Source: Astragalus membranaceus
Taxonomy: Eukaryota; Streptophyta; Magnoliopsida; Fabales; Fabaceae
DNA length: 64,000 nt
Direction of reading: 5' to 3'
Assembly: GCA_039519185.1 (NCBI GenBank)
Contig: CM076849.1
Span: 34,839,109-34,903,108, forward strand
Under the pieces are notes generated by a model, which was not told the DNA's origin, did not search any database, and saw only the letters and a list, made by a program, of their open reading frames with translations. Position 1 is the first letter of the stretch, and the number at the start of each line of letters is the position of its first letter. Below, in pieces: positions 31,804 through 44,476 of this stretch. The translations under genes were made by a program, and so were the position numbers.

Positions 31804-34800
31804 ATCTAAAATGAATACCTCTGAAAATAGTGATGTCAGCGGTTCATATGTTAATTTTGATTACCCCGTTAATCAAGCTGAGGAGGACGCTGAGGATGAC
31901 TGGGAAACTCCACCGGAATTGATGAGAATGGTTGAGCAAGAAGAAAAGGTTATTCAGCCACATGGGGAAACTATTGAGATCATCAATTTAGGCACAGAGG
32001 GCGAAAAGAAAGAAGTCAAGCTTGGCACTTCAATGAAAAAGAGTGAGCATGAGAAATTGGTTCAACTCCTGCGTGACTACATTGATGTCTTTGCATGGTC
32101 GTATGAAGATATGCCCGGGTTAGATACTGATATAGTGGTGCACAAGCTGCCAGTCAAGCCTGAGTGCCCTCCGGTTAAACAGAAGTTAAGGAGGATGAAG
32201 CCCGAGATGTCTTTAAAGATCAGAGACGAAGTGAAAAAACAGTTTGACGCTGGTTTCCTAGCCGTAGCCAAGTATCCACAGTGGGTTGCTAACATTGTGC
32301 CAGTGCCCAAAAAGGATGGAAAAGTTAGAATGTGTGTTGATTACAGAGACCTGAATCGTGCCAGTCCCAAAGACGATTTCCCCTTACCTCATATTGATGT
32401 CTTAGTAGACAGTACAGCACAGCACTCCCTTTTCTCCTTCATGGATGGGTATTCGGGGTATAATCAGATTAAAATGGCTCCTGAGGATATGGAGAAGACT
32501 ACTTTCACAACTCTCTGGGGCACGTTCTGCTATCAGGTCATGCCGTTTGGGTTGAAGAATGCCGGCGCTACTTACCAAAGAGCTATGGTCACGTTGTTCC
32601 ACGATATGATGCACAAAGAGATCGAGGTGTACGTGGACGATATGATCGCAAAGTCCAGAACAGATGAAGAGCACGTTGTTAATTTGCGGAAGCTCTTTGA
32701 ACGATTGAGAAAGTTCAAGCTCAGGTTAAATCCGGCTAAATGCACCTTTGGGGTGAGATCAGGAAAACTATTGGGGTTCATTGTCAGTCAGAAGGGGATA
32801 GAGGTTGAACCAGATAAAGTGTGTGCAATTCTCGAGATGCCTACTCCCAAGACCGAAAAAGAAATTCGGGGTTTTCTCGGAAGACTGAACTACATTTCCA
32901 GGTTTATCTTCCAGTTAACTGCCACATGCGAGCCGATTTTCAAATTGCTGTGCAAGAATCGAGTGACTAGGTGGAATGACGATTGCCAGGAAGCTTTCGA
33001 GAAGATTAAGAAATACCTGCAAGATCCGCCTATTCTGATGCCTCCGGTGCATGGCAGACCTTTAATCCTGTATTTAACCGTGCTAGAAAATTCAATGGGT
33101 TGTGTGTTAGGACAACATGACGAAACTGGCAAGAAAGAGCACGCAATTTATTATCTGAGCAAGAAGTTCACCGACTGTGAGACAAGGTATTCGTTACTAG
33201 AAAAGACTTGTTGCGCCTTGGCTTGGGCTGCTCACCGCTTGAGGCAATACATGTTAAGTCACACCACCTGGTTGGTGTCAAAGATGGATCCCATCAAGTA
33301 TATCTTCGAGAAGCCTGCGCTTACTGGAAGAATTGTGAGGTGGCAGATGCAGTTGTCAGAATATGATCTTCTTTATGTCACTCAAAAGGCCATCAAAGGT
33401 AGTGCGCTAGCCGAATACCTGGCACATCAGCCTATTGAAGATTACCAGTCGATGCAGTGTGATTTCCCAGATGAGGACATTCTGGCTTTATTTGAAGAAG
33501 GAAAGTCCCCAGAGAATGAAAGGTGGAGAGTAGTGTTCGACGGTGCTTCCAACAGCTATCGGCACGGAGCTGGGGCAGTGCTGGTGTCCCCGGACAATCG
33601 CTTCATACCATTCACTACTAGATTGAGCTTCTATGTCACAAATAATATTGCGGAGTACGAGGCATGTATTCTGGGTATTCAGGCAGCTCTGGACTGGAAA
33701 GTTAAAAGATTAGATGTGTATGGAGACTCGGCCCTAGTTATCCATCAGGTAAACGGAGATTGGGAAGCCAGAGATCCTGAGTTGATACTGTACAGAGACT
33801 ACATCCGAGAACTGGTTGAGTCCTTCGAAGAAATCACGTTTCAACATCTCCCTCGTAGAGAGAACCAGTTGGCTGATGCACTGGCCACTTTAGCTTCAAT
33901 GTTTAATATCAATTGTGATAAGAACTTGACCCAGATCAGAATCCAGCATCGAGGTTTGCCGGCACACTCCTACTCCTGCGCAGCAATTGAAGATAGCGGA
34001 GATGATAAACCTTGGTATCATGACATCAAGCAGTATATCCTGAACAGAGAGTACCCTCCAGGGGCATCTGAAAATGATAAAAGAACGCTTAGAAGACTGT
34101 CAATGAATTTCTTCCTGAGTGGCGAGGTGCTTTACAAGAGGAATCATGATCAGGTACTCCTTAGGTGTGTGGCAAGGGAGGAAGCAGAAAGGATCATGAG
34201 AGAGGTGCATGAGGGCTCGTTCGGAACTCATTCCAACGGGCATACTATGGCAAGGAAGATATTAAGGGCTGGCTACTATTGGCTGCAGATGGAGGCAGAC
34301 TGCTACAGTTTCGTAAGAAAGTGCCACAAATGCCAGATTTATGCCGATCACATACACGTACCACCGGCTTCGTTAAATGTCATGACTGCACCCTGGCCAT
34401 TCTCAATGTGGGGCATGGATGTCATTGGTCCCATAGAGCCCAAAGCGTCAAACGGGCACCGCTTCATCCTAGTTGCAATTGATTACTTCACCAAATGGGT
34501 TGAAGCTGCTTCATATTCCAGCATAGCCAGTTCTGTGGTTGCCAAGTTTGTAAAGAAGGACTTGGTGTGTCGCTACGGTCTCCCGGATAAAATCATCACG
34601 GATAATGGTAGCAATCTGAATAGTAAAATGATGAAAGAATTGTGCACAGAGTTTAAAATCAAGCATCATAACTCTTCTCCATACCGTCCTAAGATGAACG
34701 GGGCGGTTGAAGCAGCCAATAAGAATATTAAGAGGATTGTGCAAAAGATGGTAGTAACCTATAAAGATTGGCACGAGATGCTTCCTTTTGCTCTGCACGG

Positions 34801-35256
34801 GTATCGTACCTCAGTGCGTACCTCAACCGGGGCAACTCCCTTCTCTTTGGTGTATGGGTCGGAAGCAGCCCTCCCTATTGAAGTCGAGATACCCTCCCTA
34901 CGGGTGCTAATGGAAACCAAATTAGAAGAAGCAGAATGGGTTCAGGCTCGTCTAGATCAGTTGAATCTCATTGAAGAAAAGAGAATAGTCGCTCTATGCC
35001 ATGGGCAGTTGTACCAGCAAAGAATGAGGCTTTTGAGAAGAACGTTCGTCCTCGACAGTTTCAGGAGGGAGACCTAGTGCTCAAGAAAATCCTGCCTATC
35101 CAAAAAGATTCCCGGGGAAAATGGACCCCTAATTATGAAGGACCTTATGTGGTGAAGAAAGTATTCTCTGGAGGGGCATTAATCCTCACAAAAATGGATG
35201 GTGAAGACCTCCCACTCCCAGTGAATTCAGATGCAGTCAAGAAGTACTATGCCTAA
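31804..35256 (+). pseudogene. pol: RT, dual RNase H and integrase of Y, unit 2; frameshifted near C-terminus
   Basis: This is the longest pol frame in the window, open to 35077. RT carries FMDGYSGYNQIKM and YVDD (32630-32641). Gypsy RNase H is followed by an archaeal-type RNase H whose four acidic sites are visible (VFDGAS, EYEAC, YGDSALV, ENQLADA). The integrase HHCC finger is present (VHEGSFGTHSNGH... CHKC), as is its D-D-E core (AIDYF, TDNGS, AVEAANK). Relative to unit 1, 4 bp are missing near 35028, shifting the frame before the GPY module, which continues in another frame to 35256. RT copies the RNA, RNase H degrades it, and integrase inserts the cDNA (family knowledge). Confidence 0.9.
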
Positions 35257-36242
35257 AAGAAATATATAGAAAAAAGAGAAAGATGATCCAAGCAAGAATT
35301 AGCTCGCTAGGTTGAAAACCCGAAAGGGCGGCCTAGACAAAATTGAGCGACCCGGTGGATTGAAAACCCAAAAGGGCGATCCAGGCAAAAATTAGGGTCA
35401 GAAAAGTTGGACATAAAAAGAAAAGGGGCAAGTAGTACTTCCAAAAGCTTGGATAAAAGGGTGATCAAGGCTATAAGTATGAGCGGTTGGCATCGAACGC
35501 TCTAGAGACAAAGAATATTCATAAGATCTGCTGCGTCCGTTCTCCTTTTTCTTTTTCTTAGCTTCAGGAAAATTTACAATGTACCCTTTTCAGTCAGCGT
35601 GACATTCTGCACGTCTGACTTCTGTATGAATAAAAGTCCAAATTTTTCACTCCATCAGTTCGCTGTCTTATCATTGCTTTCCTTTCATTTCTGATTTTAA
35701 ACTACGTTTTATGGTAGATGATAAATAAATCATGGAAATGCGCATAAGTCATAGCATTAAGATCATTGCGAAATTTTTGAAAATGACAACAAAAAGAGAC
35801 GATCTTTCAGTCAAGTAAGCTCACAAAAATCAAATAAGAAATGCTGATTGCATTAAAACAAGAGGACGAAGCTCGGCTCCCGAATAATTATCATAAATAA
35901 TCATGGCGTCTCATGATGCAAGTCCCGCGAGTGGATCGGACCAGCAAAGGAAAAGCCAAAAGAGCAGAAGAGCACAAAAAGAAAATATATGCAAAAAAAA
36001 GGGGAGAAAAGAAAAGGTTGAAAAAGCAAAAGAGCAATAAACAAATAAAGTCATGCATTACATTCACCAAGCATAAAATCATGCACTCATCAGACATAGA
36101 AAATAATAAAAATAAAGTAAAGAAAAGAGAAATTCAGGCATTTACATTACATTCATCATAAGAAAAGAAAACAGTAATCATGGCATTTGCATTGCATGCA
36201 TTTGTTCGTTTTCAGCAGCATGTACAAAGAGGGGATGAGCAC
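35257..36242 (+). other. 3' noncoding region of Y, unit 2
   Basis: Equivalent to 18144-19128, with the hairpin pair at 35308-35383 and the same abrupt joint to CACTA interior at 36242/36243. No gene seen. Confidence 0.75.
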
Positions 36243-37252
36243 TTTCAGTCCCTCGCTAATTCCCTCACTAATTTTTGACAGTTTTCAGATGATGGGACTC
36301 AGTGCAGGTATTTAGCGACGAAATTTCAGTCCCTCGCTAATTTATGACAGTTTTCAGATGATGGGACTCAGTGCAGGGGTTGGTAAATGTGCAGCAATTA
36401 GCGACGGCCAGTTCCGTCGCTAATTCCCTCGCAATTTTTTTTATTTTTTTTCTTAAATCTGTTTACACCCTCACTCTTCTTTCTCACTCACAACACCCTC
36501 ACTCTTCTTTTCTCCTCTTCACCCTTCCTCTTCCCTTCCTCTTCCTCTACTCTCCACCACCACACAACCACCACCACCACCACCATCACCACCATACAAC
36601 CAACCTACGGCCTACTCTCACCTTCCTCTTCCTCTACTCTCTCTCTCACCTACAAACCCTAACCCACCACCACCACCACCACCACCACCACCACCGGAGC
36701 TACTGTCCCCTTTCCCTCTTCTTCTCTCCACCTTCTTCCACCACACCACCACCACCACCGCCGCCACCGGAGCTCCTCATCCTCTTCCTCTCTCTCTCTC
36801 TCTCTCTTATGATTTCCCCTTTCCCTCTTCTTCTCTCCACCTTCTTCCGCCACACCACCACCACCGCCGCCACCACCCACAAAACCACCACCATGAACTC
36901 CTCTCTCCACCTAGGAATTTCTTCTCTCACCTATACGAATTTCTTTCCACCTTCCACCACCACCACCACCACAACCACAAAATTAATAATATAATATAAT
37001 ATTCATTAATAATATAATAATTTTTTAACAGTATTAATAATAAATATATATAAAAAAACAAGCCAGCACTAGACACGTGTCAGTTTTTTTTGAAAAACTG
37101 CAGTCATTAGCGAGGGAAAATTCCCTCGCTAATCCCATTAGCGAGGAGGGATTTAGTGACGGAACTGGTCCCTCGCAAATGACCATTAGCGACGGATTTT
37201 GGTCATTTTGCGAGGGAAATTTCCGTCGCTAATAACCAATTTTTTTGTAGTG
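36243..37252. mobile_element. Left-truncated CACTA copy (unit 3)
   Basis: Same left breakpoint as at 19129; right end TTTTTTGTAGTG then GAT. The (CCA)n and CT tracts differ in length from the other copies, as expected of microsatellites. Confidence 0.9.
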
Positions 37253-38830
37253 GATGGCCTCTGAAGACATGGAGAAAACCACTGTCATCACTCTCTGGGG
37301 GACCTTCTGCTATAAAGTAATGTCATTCGGCCTAAAGAATGCTGGTGCAACTTACCAAACGGCGATGGTAACTTTATTCCATGATATGATGCATAAGGAA
37401 ATAGAAGTATACGTGGATGACATGATCTCAAAATCCAAGACCGAAGAAGAACATGTTGTCAATCTGCAAAAACTCTTTGAACGTCTAAGGAAGTTCAAAC
37501 TCAGATTAAACCCTGCCTCAGGAAAGCTGTTGGGCTTCATAGTCAGTCAGAGGGGAATAGAAGTGGATCCAGCCAAAGTACGAGCAATATTAGAAATGCC
37601 AGCGCCTAAAACTGAAAAAGAAGATCGTGGGTTCATGGGAAGGTTGAACTACATCTCCAGATTCATATCCCAATTAACATCGACCTGTGAGCCTATCTTC
37701 AAATTGCTGTGCAAGAACCAAGAAACAAAGTGGAATGATAATTTCCAAGAAGCCTTTGAAAAGATCAAGAGGTACCTCCAAAATCCACCGATCCTGATGC
37801 CACCTGTACAGGGAAGAACTCTCATTCTGTACTTAACAGTGCTAGACAAATCAATGGGTTGTGTACTGGGGCAACATGATGAGTCCGGAAGGAAAGAACA
37901 TGCTATCTACTACCTAAGCAAGAAGTTCACCGAGTGCGAGACAAGATACTGATTATTGGAAAGAACGTGTTGTGCTTTGGCCTGGGCTGCACATCGTCTG
38001 AGGCAGTATATGCTGAGCCACACGACTTGGTTGGTATCTAAAATGGATCCAATCAAGTACATTTTTGAAAAACCCGCACTCACAGGGAGAATCCCTCACT
38101 GGCAAATGCTACTATCTGAATACGACCTATTGTATGTCACTCAGATAGCAATCAAAGGGAGTGCCTTGGCTGAATACTTGGCACACCAGCCCATTGAAGA
38201 TTACCAATCAATGTAGTGTGATTTCCCAGGTGAAGATATAATGGCTTTGTTCGATGAAGGGAATTCTCCGGACAATGAAAGGTGGAGAATGTCATTCGAC
38301 CGGCGCTTCCAAATTATACGGGCATGGGGTCGGAGCTGTATTGGTTTCTCCCGATAACCGCTTCGTACCATTTACTACTAGACTGAGCTTCTATTGCACC
38401 AACAACATCGCAGAATATGAGGCGTGTATCCTAGGCATCAAAGCGGCCCTTGAAGGGAAAGTCAAAAGACTCGATGTATATGGGGACTCAGCCTTAGTCA
38501 TCCATCAGATAAAAGGTGACTGGGAAACCAGGGATTGATCCCTTATCGCGATCACATCCAAAAGATGATTGAACAGTTCAAGGAGATCACTTTCCACCAT
38601 CTCCCTCGTGAAGAAAATCAGTTGGCTGACGCCTTAGCGACTTTGTCATCAATGTTCAATATCAATGACAACAAAAGTCTCAAATTCATTCGAATTCAGC
38701 ATCGGGACCTACCAGGACATCATTGTGTAGCAATCGAAGAAGAGCCTGACAGTAAACCTTGGTATTACGATATCGAGCACTATATCACAAGCAGAGAATA
38801 CCCTCCTGGTGCCACCGAGAATGACAAGAG
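37253..38830 (+). pseudogene. RT/RNase H fragment of O (unit 3)
   Basis: Third copy of 3319-4896 with the same stops and frameshifts. One private change replaces Ala with Gly in the HRDLPAHHC block. It ends in AAGAG (38826-38830). Confidence 0.88.
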
Positions 38831-41784
38831 TGTCATACCCCAATTTTGTCCATCCAAAAATAATAACGTTTTTCTTCTTTGTTGCTATATATCTTATTTC
38901 GTAAAAGTTGAAAAATACAAATTCATTTTCAAGTTATACTTTACTTCCCATTTAGTTAGTAAATATATTTAACAGTATAAAAGAGAAAGTAAAAAAAACA
39001 AGAAAAGAGAAAAGGAGAGGCAATTTAGTAAAAAAGGGGGTGTATTTCGAAAGGGGGTGTTTCAGCGAATTGGGCCATTGGAAGCCCACGCGCTTGGCCC
39101 GACCCGGATTGCTCACTTACTCACAAACCCTAATTTCCTATCCCTCCTAACAGCAGCCGTCCACCTCTTCTTTCTCTCCTTTCACCTTCTCTCACACGCT
39201 CCCACACTCCATCAGAGAAAAGAAAAAGCAAACATCACCTCCACCTCTCCCATCAAACCCTAGCCGTCCACTCCTCCTTCTCCTCCTTCCACGCCTCCAT
39301 CCGTCTTCCTTCACAGCCCCCTCACACGAAACCCTCCTTCACAGCCCCCCTCTTTCTCTCCTCTCACACGAAATCCCCTTCACAGCGCCTCTTTCTCTCC
39401 TCTCACACGAAACCACCATTTTTGATGTCTCCTTCTTTCCTTTCTCTCACGGAATCGCCATTTTTGGCATCAGCACACAAGTGTCTGTTGGTTTTCTCCA
39501 CGGTTCGTGTGTCTATCCAGAGGAGCGCGTTTTCCATTTCGTTTTCTCCAAGGCTCACACGCAAACGGATCTGTGCACAAGGCTTGGTGAAGAAACCGAA
39601 GGTCAAAACGCATCATTGCAAGATCAAGTTTTAGTATAAAGAGAGGTCACGGTTTTGAAGCAAAAGGAGGTCTTTTTTCGAGAGGAAAGAGGGGAGAGGT
39701 CGAAATCTTGAAGGATTCAGGAGCAAGAGGAAGCAAAAGCGGATCTGGAGAAGTTTCAGTGAGAGAGAGATTTTTTTTCGTTTTTTTTTCTCTTCTAAAA
39801 TTTTCATAATTTTATTTTTGTGGTTGTTATTGCTGGTAAAGTCTCATCAAAAGGTTCATTATTCAAGGTTGGTTTAGTATTCTTTCTTAAGTTTCTTGTT
39901 TCATTTTATGATCTTCATATCCTTGCTCTTATGTTCATCTTCAAGTATGTGGTGTTATTGAGATTTTGAGAGTTTGAATGGTAGATCTTTTTTTAAATAG
40001 AAGAGCACCAAACGCTCTGTATTCTGATGCTGTTGTTGTTTTTAATATAAGGATAATTCAATTTGTTTGCATATCTTTGAATGTCATGTTCCTCTTTTGG
40101 TGAAATGTAGTAGTGTCCCTTTTTTGTTATCAACGATAATAATGGTCATCAAAATAATAACAATAAGAATCATTTCCAGTTTCTGATCTTATATTCAAAA
40201 ATAATAATAACAGTAGGAATCAATTGTTTTTTAAAAAAAAATGATAGGATCGAACCCTTATGAAGAATGGGTATGATATTGCATCTTAAATTTCCTATTG
40301 GCAAATTTTTCTTCTAACATCAAAAAAGGATTTAACAATTAAATTCAAAAACTACCAAAATTTAGTTTTTCAAACATATATATAGCATGTAAGAAATAAT
40401 GATGGTCTTTAACAATTAAATTCACCCCAAGTGTTGGCATCAATTGTTTCGGTCAAACATTTTTAATAGGGCACCTTTAAGTATAAACCCTTTTTAGTTA
40501 AGGCCATTCATGGAATTGATTGAGAATATTTTTAGCAAAACAACTTTCCAAATAGATGTTTCTTCAATAAATATTCAAAATAAAGGCTTTAATTCTTACG
40601 AGACAAGGTCTTGAATGAAAGTCTTTTCTTTTCCCCATTCACATTATTGTAGGAAACTATGTCCCTTTTTGGTTGGATAAACAAATTAACACCTCGAATC
40701 CCTTTTTTTTAGAGGTATAAAATGTGAACTTAATCAAAAAACATTTCCACGAGTAGGAGACTAAGTCAGTTGTACAATTAGATTAGTCGGCGTTTTAGGG
40801 CGAACGAGCTATACAGTTCAAGAGTCCTAAAACCCCTACATAAAAAAATGCCAGCGCGCAAACCTTTTTCAATTAGAACTACGTCGCTTTGATTCCCATT
40901 TGGGATACGTAGGAGCGAGTCATATTCTCGCCAAGCGCAATCATAAAAGATTTTAGCATTGGCATAACAAAAAAAGAAAAAGAATTATTTTCATAAAAAA
41001 AAAAGAATTATCTTCAAACCCACTGTTGCTAATAGCTCATCAGAACCTTTGTTCGTTTAGCTATTAGTGGCAATGTCCTTTTCTCATAAGAATAATACAC
41101 GATGGTCCATCATAACTTCTGTTAGTTTGACCATCGTGCAAATCAATCTCTTACGAAAACCCCTTTCAAAAGAACAAATAAAACAAGTCGTTACTAATAG
41201 TCAATCAGAACATTTGTTCGTCTGACTGGCGGTAGTGACTCTCATTTTCAAGAGTACTTAGCGGTGATTACCCATAACCTTGGTTAGTTTAATCATTCAC
41301 TAAATGCTCGTCCTATTTCGAAAACTCACTAAGAAGATAAAAGACAAAAGCCTTTTCAGGACAAAAAGGAACTACGTAGCTTTGAGTTCTCCATCGCACC
41401 GGGAGATACGTAGGAGCGGGCCTTGTCCCGTCAAGCGTTTTTTTCTAAAAACCATTTTTACCCCTTTTTCATAATAAATAAAGATTTTCATTAAGAATTT
41501 TTCAATAAGAGGTAGAGAGGCAAAGTCAAGTATTTTCAAGTTAACACACTAAAACCACACACCTAATTAAAGGTTCCCTCTCAGTAGAGAGGACGTGTGG
41601 GGTGCTTGCACCTTCCCTGCGCGTAACCGACCCCCGAACCCTATTCTCTAATTTCGCAAGACCAATCGCTTTCCAAAAAAGGTTTTCCTAATATTTTCCT
41701 TAATAAATATTGGTGGCGGCTTCATCGTTTTAAAAAGTTGTGAGCGAGGAAGGTTCTCCCTCGGGGACTTTTTCGGGCGCAACA
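38831..41784 (+). repeat. Solo LTR of element Y (unit 3)
   Basis: Starts TGTCATACCCC and ends GCGCAACA. It is flanked by AAGAG on both sides (38826-38830 and 41785-41789). No primer site follows; O's integrase reading resumes. The AAGAG left of the first Y LTR (4892-4896) is the same duplication, so the array descends from one insertion. Confidence 0.95.
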
Positions 41785-41789
41785 AAGAG

Positions 41790-42969
41790 GACACTTAATT
41801 AGGAGATTGTCAATGGGATTCTTCCTAAATGGGGAAGTGCTTTACAAGAGAAATCACGATATGGTCCTCCTCAGATGTGTAGCAAAAGAAGAAGTAGAAA
41901 GAATTATGAAAGATGTCCATGAAGACTCGTTCGGAACTCATTCTAACGGGCATACCATGGCAAGAAAAATCTTAAGGGTCGGCTACTACTAGTTGTCAAT
42001 GGAGACCGACTGCTTTAACTACGTGAGAAAATGCCACAAGTGTCAATTCTACGCTGATAATATCCATGTGCCACCTGCTTCTTTGAATGTCCTAACAGCA
42101 CCATGGCCATTCTCAATGTGGGGAATGGATGTCATCGGTCCCATCGAACCTAAGGCATCAAATGGGCATCGCTTCATTCTTGTCGCTATTGATTATTTCA
42201 CCAAATGGGTCGAGGCCGCTTCTTATGCCAGTGTAACAAAATCAGTGGTTGTCAAGTTCATAAAAAGAGATTTGGTCTGCCGTTACGACCTTCCGAATAA
42301 GATTATCACGAATAATGGGACCAACCTGAACAACAATATGATGAAAGAGTTGTGTGACGACTTCAAAATCCAACACAATAATTCCTCCCCATACCGTCCA
42401 AAGATGAATGGGGCAGCCGAAGCGGCAAATAAGAACATAAAGAAGATTGTACAAAAGATGGTGGTGACCTTCAAGGACTGGCATGAAATGCTGCCTTTCG
42501 CTTTACATGGGTATCAGACCTCAGTTCGCACGTCAACAGGGGCAACACCATTCTCACTAGTATATGGGATGGAAGCAGTTCTTCCCATCGAAGCCGAAAT
42601 ACCCTCTCTGCGGGTGATAATGGAAACAAAATTAGAAGAGGCAGAATGGGTTCAAGCTCATCTAGATCATTTGAACCTCATAGAGGAAAAGAGAGTGGTT
42701 GCTTTGTGTCATGGGCAGTTGTATCAGCAAAGAATGAAGAAAGCTTATGACAAGAAAGTTTGCCCCGGCAGTTTCAAGAAGGAGATCTCGTGCTCAAGAA
42801 GATTTTGCCTATCCAAAAGGATTACCGTGGGAAATGGACCCCTAACTATGAAGGACCTTATCTGATAAAGAAAGCATTTTCTGGAGGAGCCTTAATTCTC
42901 ACAAAAATGGACGATGAAGACCTCCCACTCCCAGTAAACTCAGATGCAGTTAAGAAGTACTATGCCTAA
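41790..42969 (+). pseudogene. int: Integrase of element O
   Basis: Continues O's pol after the AAGAG. There is a stop just inside (near 41802), then a zinc-finger region (VHEDSFGTHSNGH, CHKCQFYAD) interrupted by TAG at 41990-41992. In the core the second catalytic Asp is Asn (ITNNGTN, AAT at 42311-42313). The Glu remains (AAEAANK). A frameshift near 42770 separates the GPY module (WTPNYEGPYLIKKAF), which ends at 42969. It cannot encode an active enzyme. Confidence 0.87.
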
Positions 42970-44476
42970 AGAAATATATGGAAAATAGAGAAAGATGAGC
43001 CAAGAAAAAATGAGCTCGCTGGGTTGAAAACCCGAAAGGGCGGCCTAGGCAAAAATTAGAGCGACCCGGTGGATTGAAAACTCTAAAGAGCAGTCCAGGA
43101 AAAAATTAGGGTCAAAAGTTGGACTTTGAACAGATACAAAGGCAATCAATACCTCCGAAAGTTGGATGATGAATGCTCAAGGTCATGTTAATGGGTGATT
43201 GGCGTTATTACTTCAAAGATACAAACAATCAAAAGATCTGTTCTTTCTTTTTCTGTCTTCTTTTTGTAGTTTAAACTCTCAATGTAATTTTCAGCCAGTG
43301 TGACCTTCTGCGCACTTGGTTTCCATTTGGATATTAAACACTTTCTTTATTCTCTCATTTCCCTATTTGCTTTAAAATGATGTTTTATGGTAAATGATAC
43401 TGAATTGCGAAACATGTGCATGATCAAAAGCATTACAATCATTGCAAAATTTCTACAAAATCACAAAAAGGAGATGATCTCTCATAAAATTGCAAAGAAG
43501 ACAAATGCATAATCACTTCAAGCAACAAATCACAATAACTCGCACTTTGGTACCACTACTTTGGGCAACCCTCGTATCTCACGTCGAGAGTCCTTCGAGT
43601 TGATGAGATCAGCAAAAAGGTCAAGAAAGAGCAAAATAGCAAAAAAGTCAAGAAAGAGTAAAGCAAAAGAGTCAAAAAAGAAAAGAACCAAAAACAAAAA
43701 CAAAAAGAAAAATCATTCCACATTTCATTCATCATACCACCAGATACCGACCATTGCACAGCTTACACTGCATGCACGCACACATCATTCATTGCATCCT
43801 TAGATGCGCTCAAATATAAATAATTCTTATCTGCCGAGATAAATTTGAATTGTAATGTTAGCACTGAGTCTAGCACCAGTCATTTAGACCCCCCAGTGGT
43901 CCCTCAGAGCCCCAACACTCCTTCAGACCTCCATTGGTCCATCAATCCAGATCGCACGTCGCGTTATCGAGCAACCGACGGATCATCCGACCCCAGGTCC
44001 TTCAGACTAGCTGTGTCAGCCTAAGACATAGTGGACGTCCTTCGAGGTGAGAAAATCAGGTCAACGACCTGATCTGGACCCCATGGTCGCTCGAAAAAGG
44101 CCACCCCAAGCAGACCGATTTACTAGTACCGTTGCTAGTTTGCGCTCCATCAGACCATCTTGGTCCATCAAGGCCTAGGCAGCCCCTCAGACCCCGTCGG
44201 TCCTTCAGTTTAACTCCAATCAATGCGCCAAGCATCGATTGCGAATTAGACCTTCAGAGCCCCAGTGCTCATTCAGATCCTCAGTGATCCTTTAGGTCCC
44301 CAGATCCCCAGCGATCCTTATTTACTTTTATTCTAGGTAAACCCAGCTTTTCATGAATTTCTCAAAAAAAAAAACTTTTGACAAAATTAGTGTCCTTTTA
44401 TCTTTATTTCTATTTTACTCGAGAAATTTGGAAGCCCTTCATATTTCCTAGTAAAATATAAATAAATGGGGGCAGC
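42970..44476 (+). other. 3' noncoding region of element O with polypurine tract
   Basis: No gene. It contains the hairpin pair (43020-43097), then A-rich sequence. 43880-44330 is built of degenerate short repeats of the type CCTTCAGA-CCCCAGTGGTCC. Hypervariable, repeat-rich 3' UTRs are reported for Tat/Ogre elements. AAATGGGGGCAGC (44464-44476) directly precedes the LTR and is the probable polypurine tract. The same repeats and tract recur at 62868-63534. Confidence 0.75.
43020..43097 (+). other. Tandem RNA hairpin pair after integrase, element O
   Basis: Hairpin a (43020-43047): TGGGTT/GGCCTA around CCC-GAAA-GGG. Hairpin b (43070-43097): TGGATT/AGTCCA around CTC-TAAA-GAG. Compared with Y hairpin b, the CCC/GGG inner stem changed to CTC/GAG, a double compensatory change. 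Confidence 0.6.

Larger units (their letters stand above)
19129..36242 (+). repeat. Tandem unit 2 (~17.1 kb)
   Basis: Same order and orientation as unit 1. It is longer mainly because it keeps the 292 bp deleted from unit 1 (34 kb region). It carries its own lesions (TAA at 31267, 4-bp deletion near 35028) and scattered substitutions, so the units have diverged slightly since copying. Confidence 0.93.
36243..41784 (+). repeat. Tandem unit 3 (partial, 5.5 kb)
   Basis: CACTA remnant, O RT fragment and one Y LTR only, then AAGAG and O's integrase. The Y interior is absent, as expected if a complete element at this end lost its interior by LTR-LTR recombination. Confidence 0.92.
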
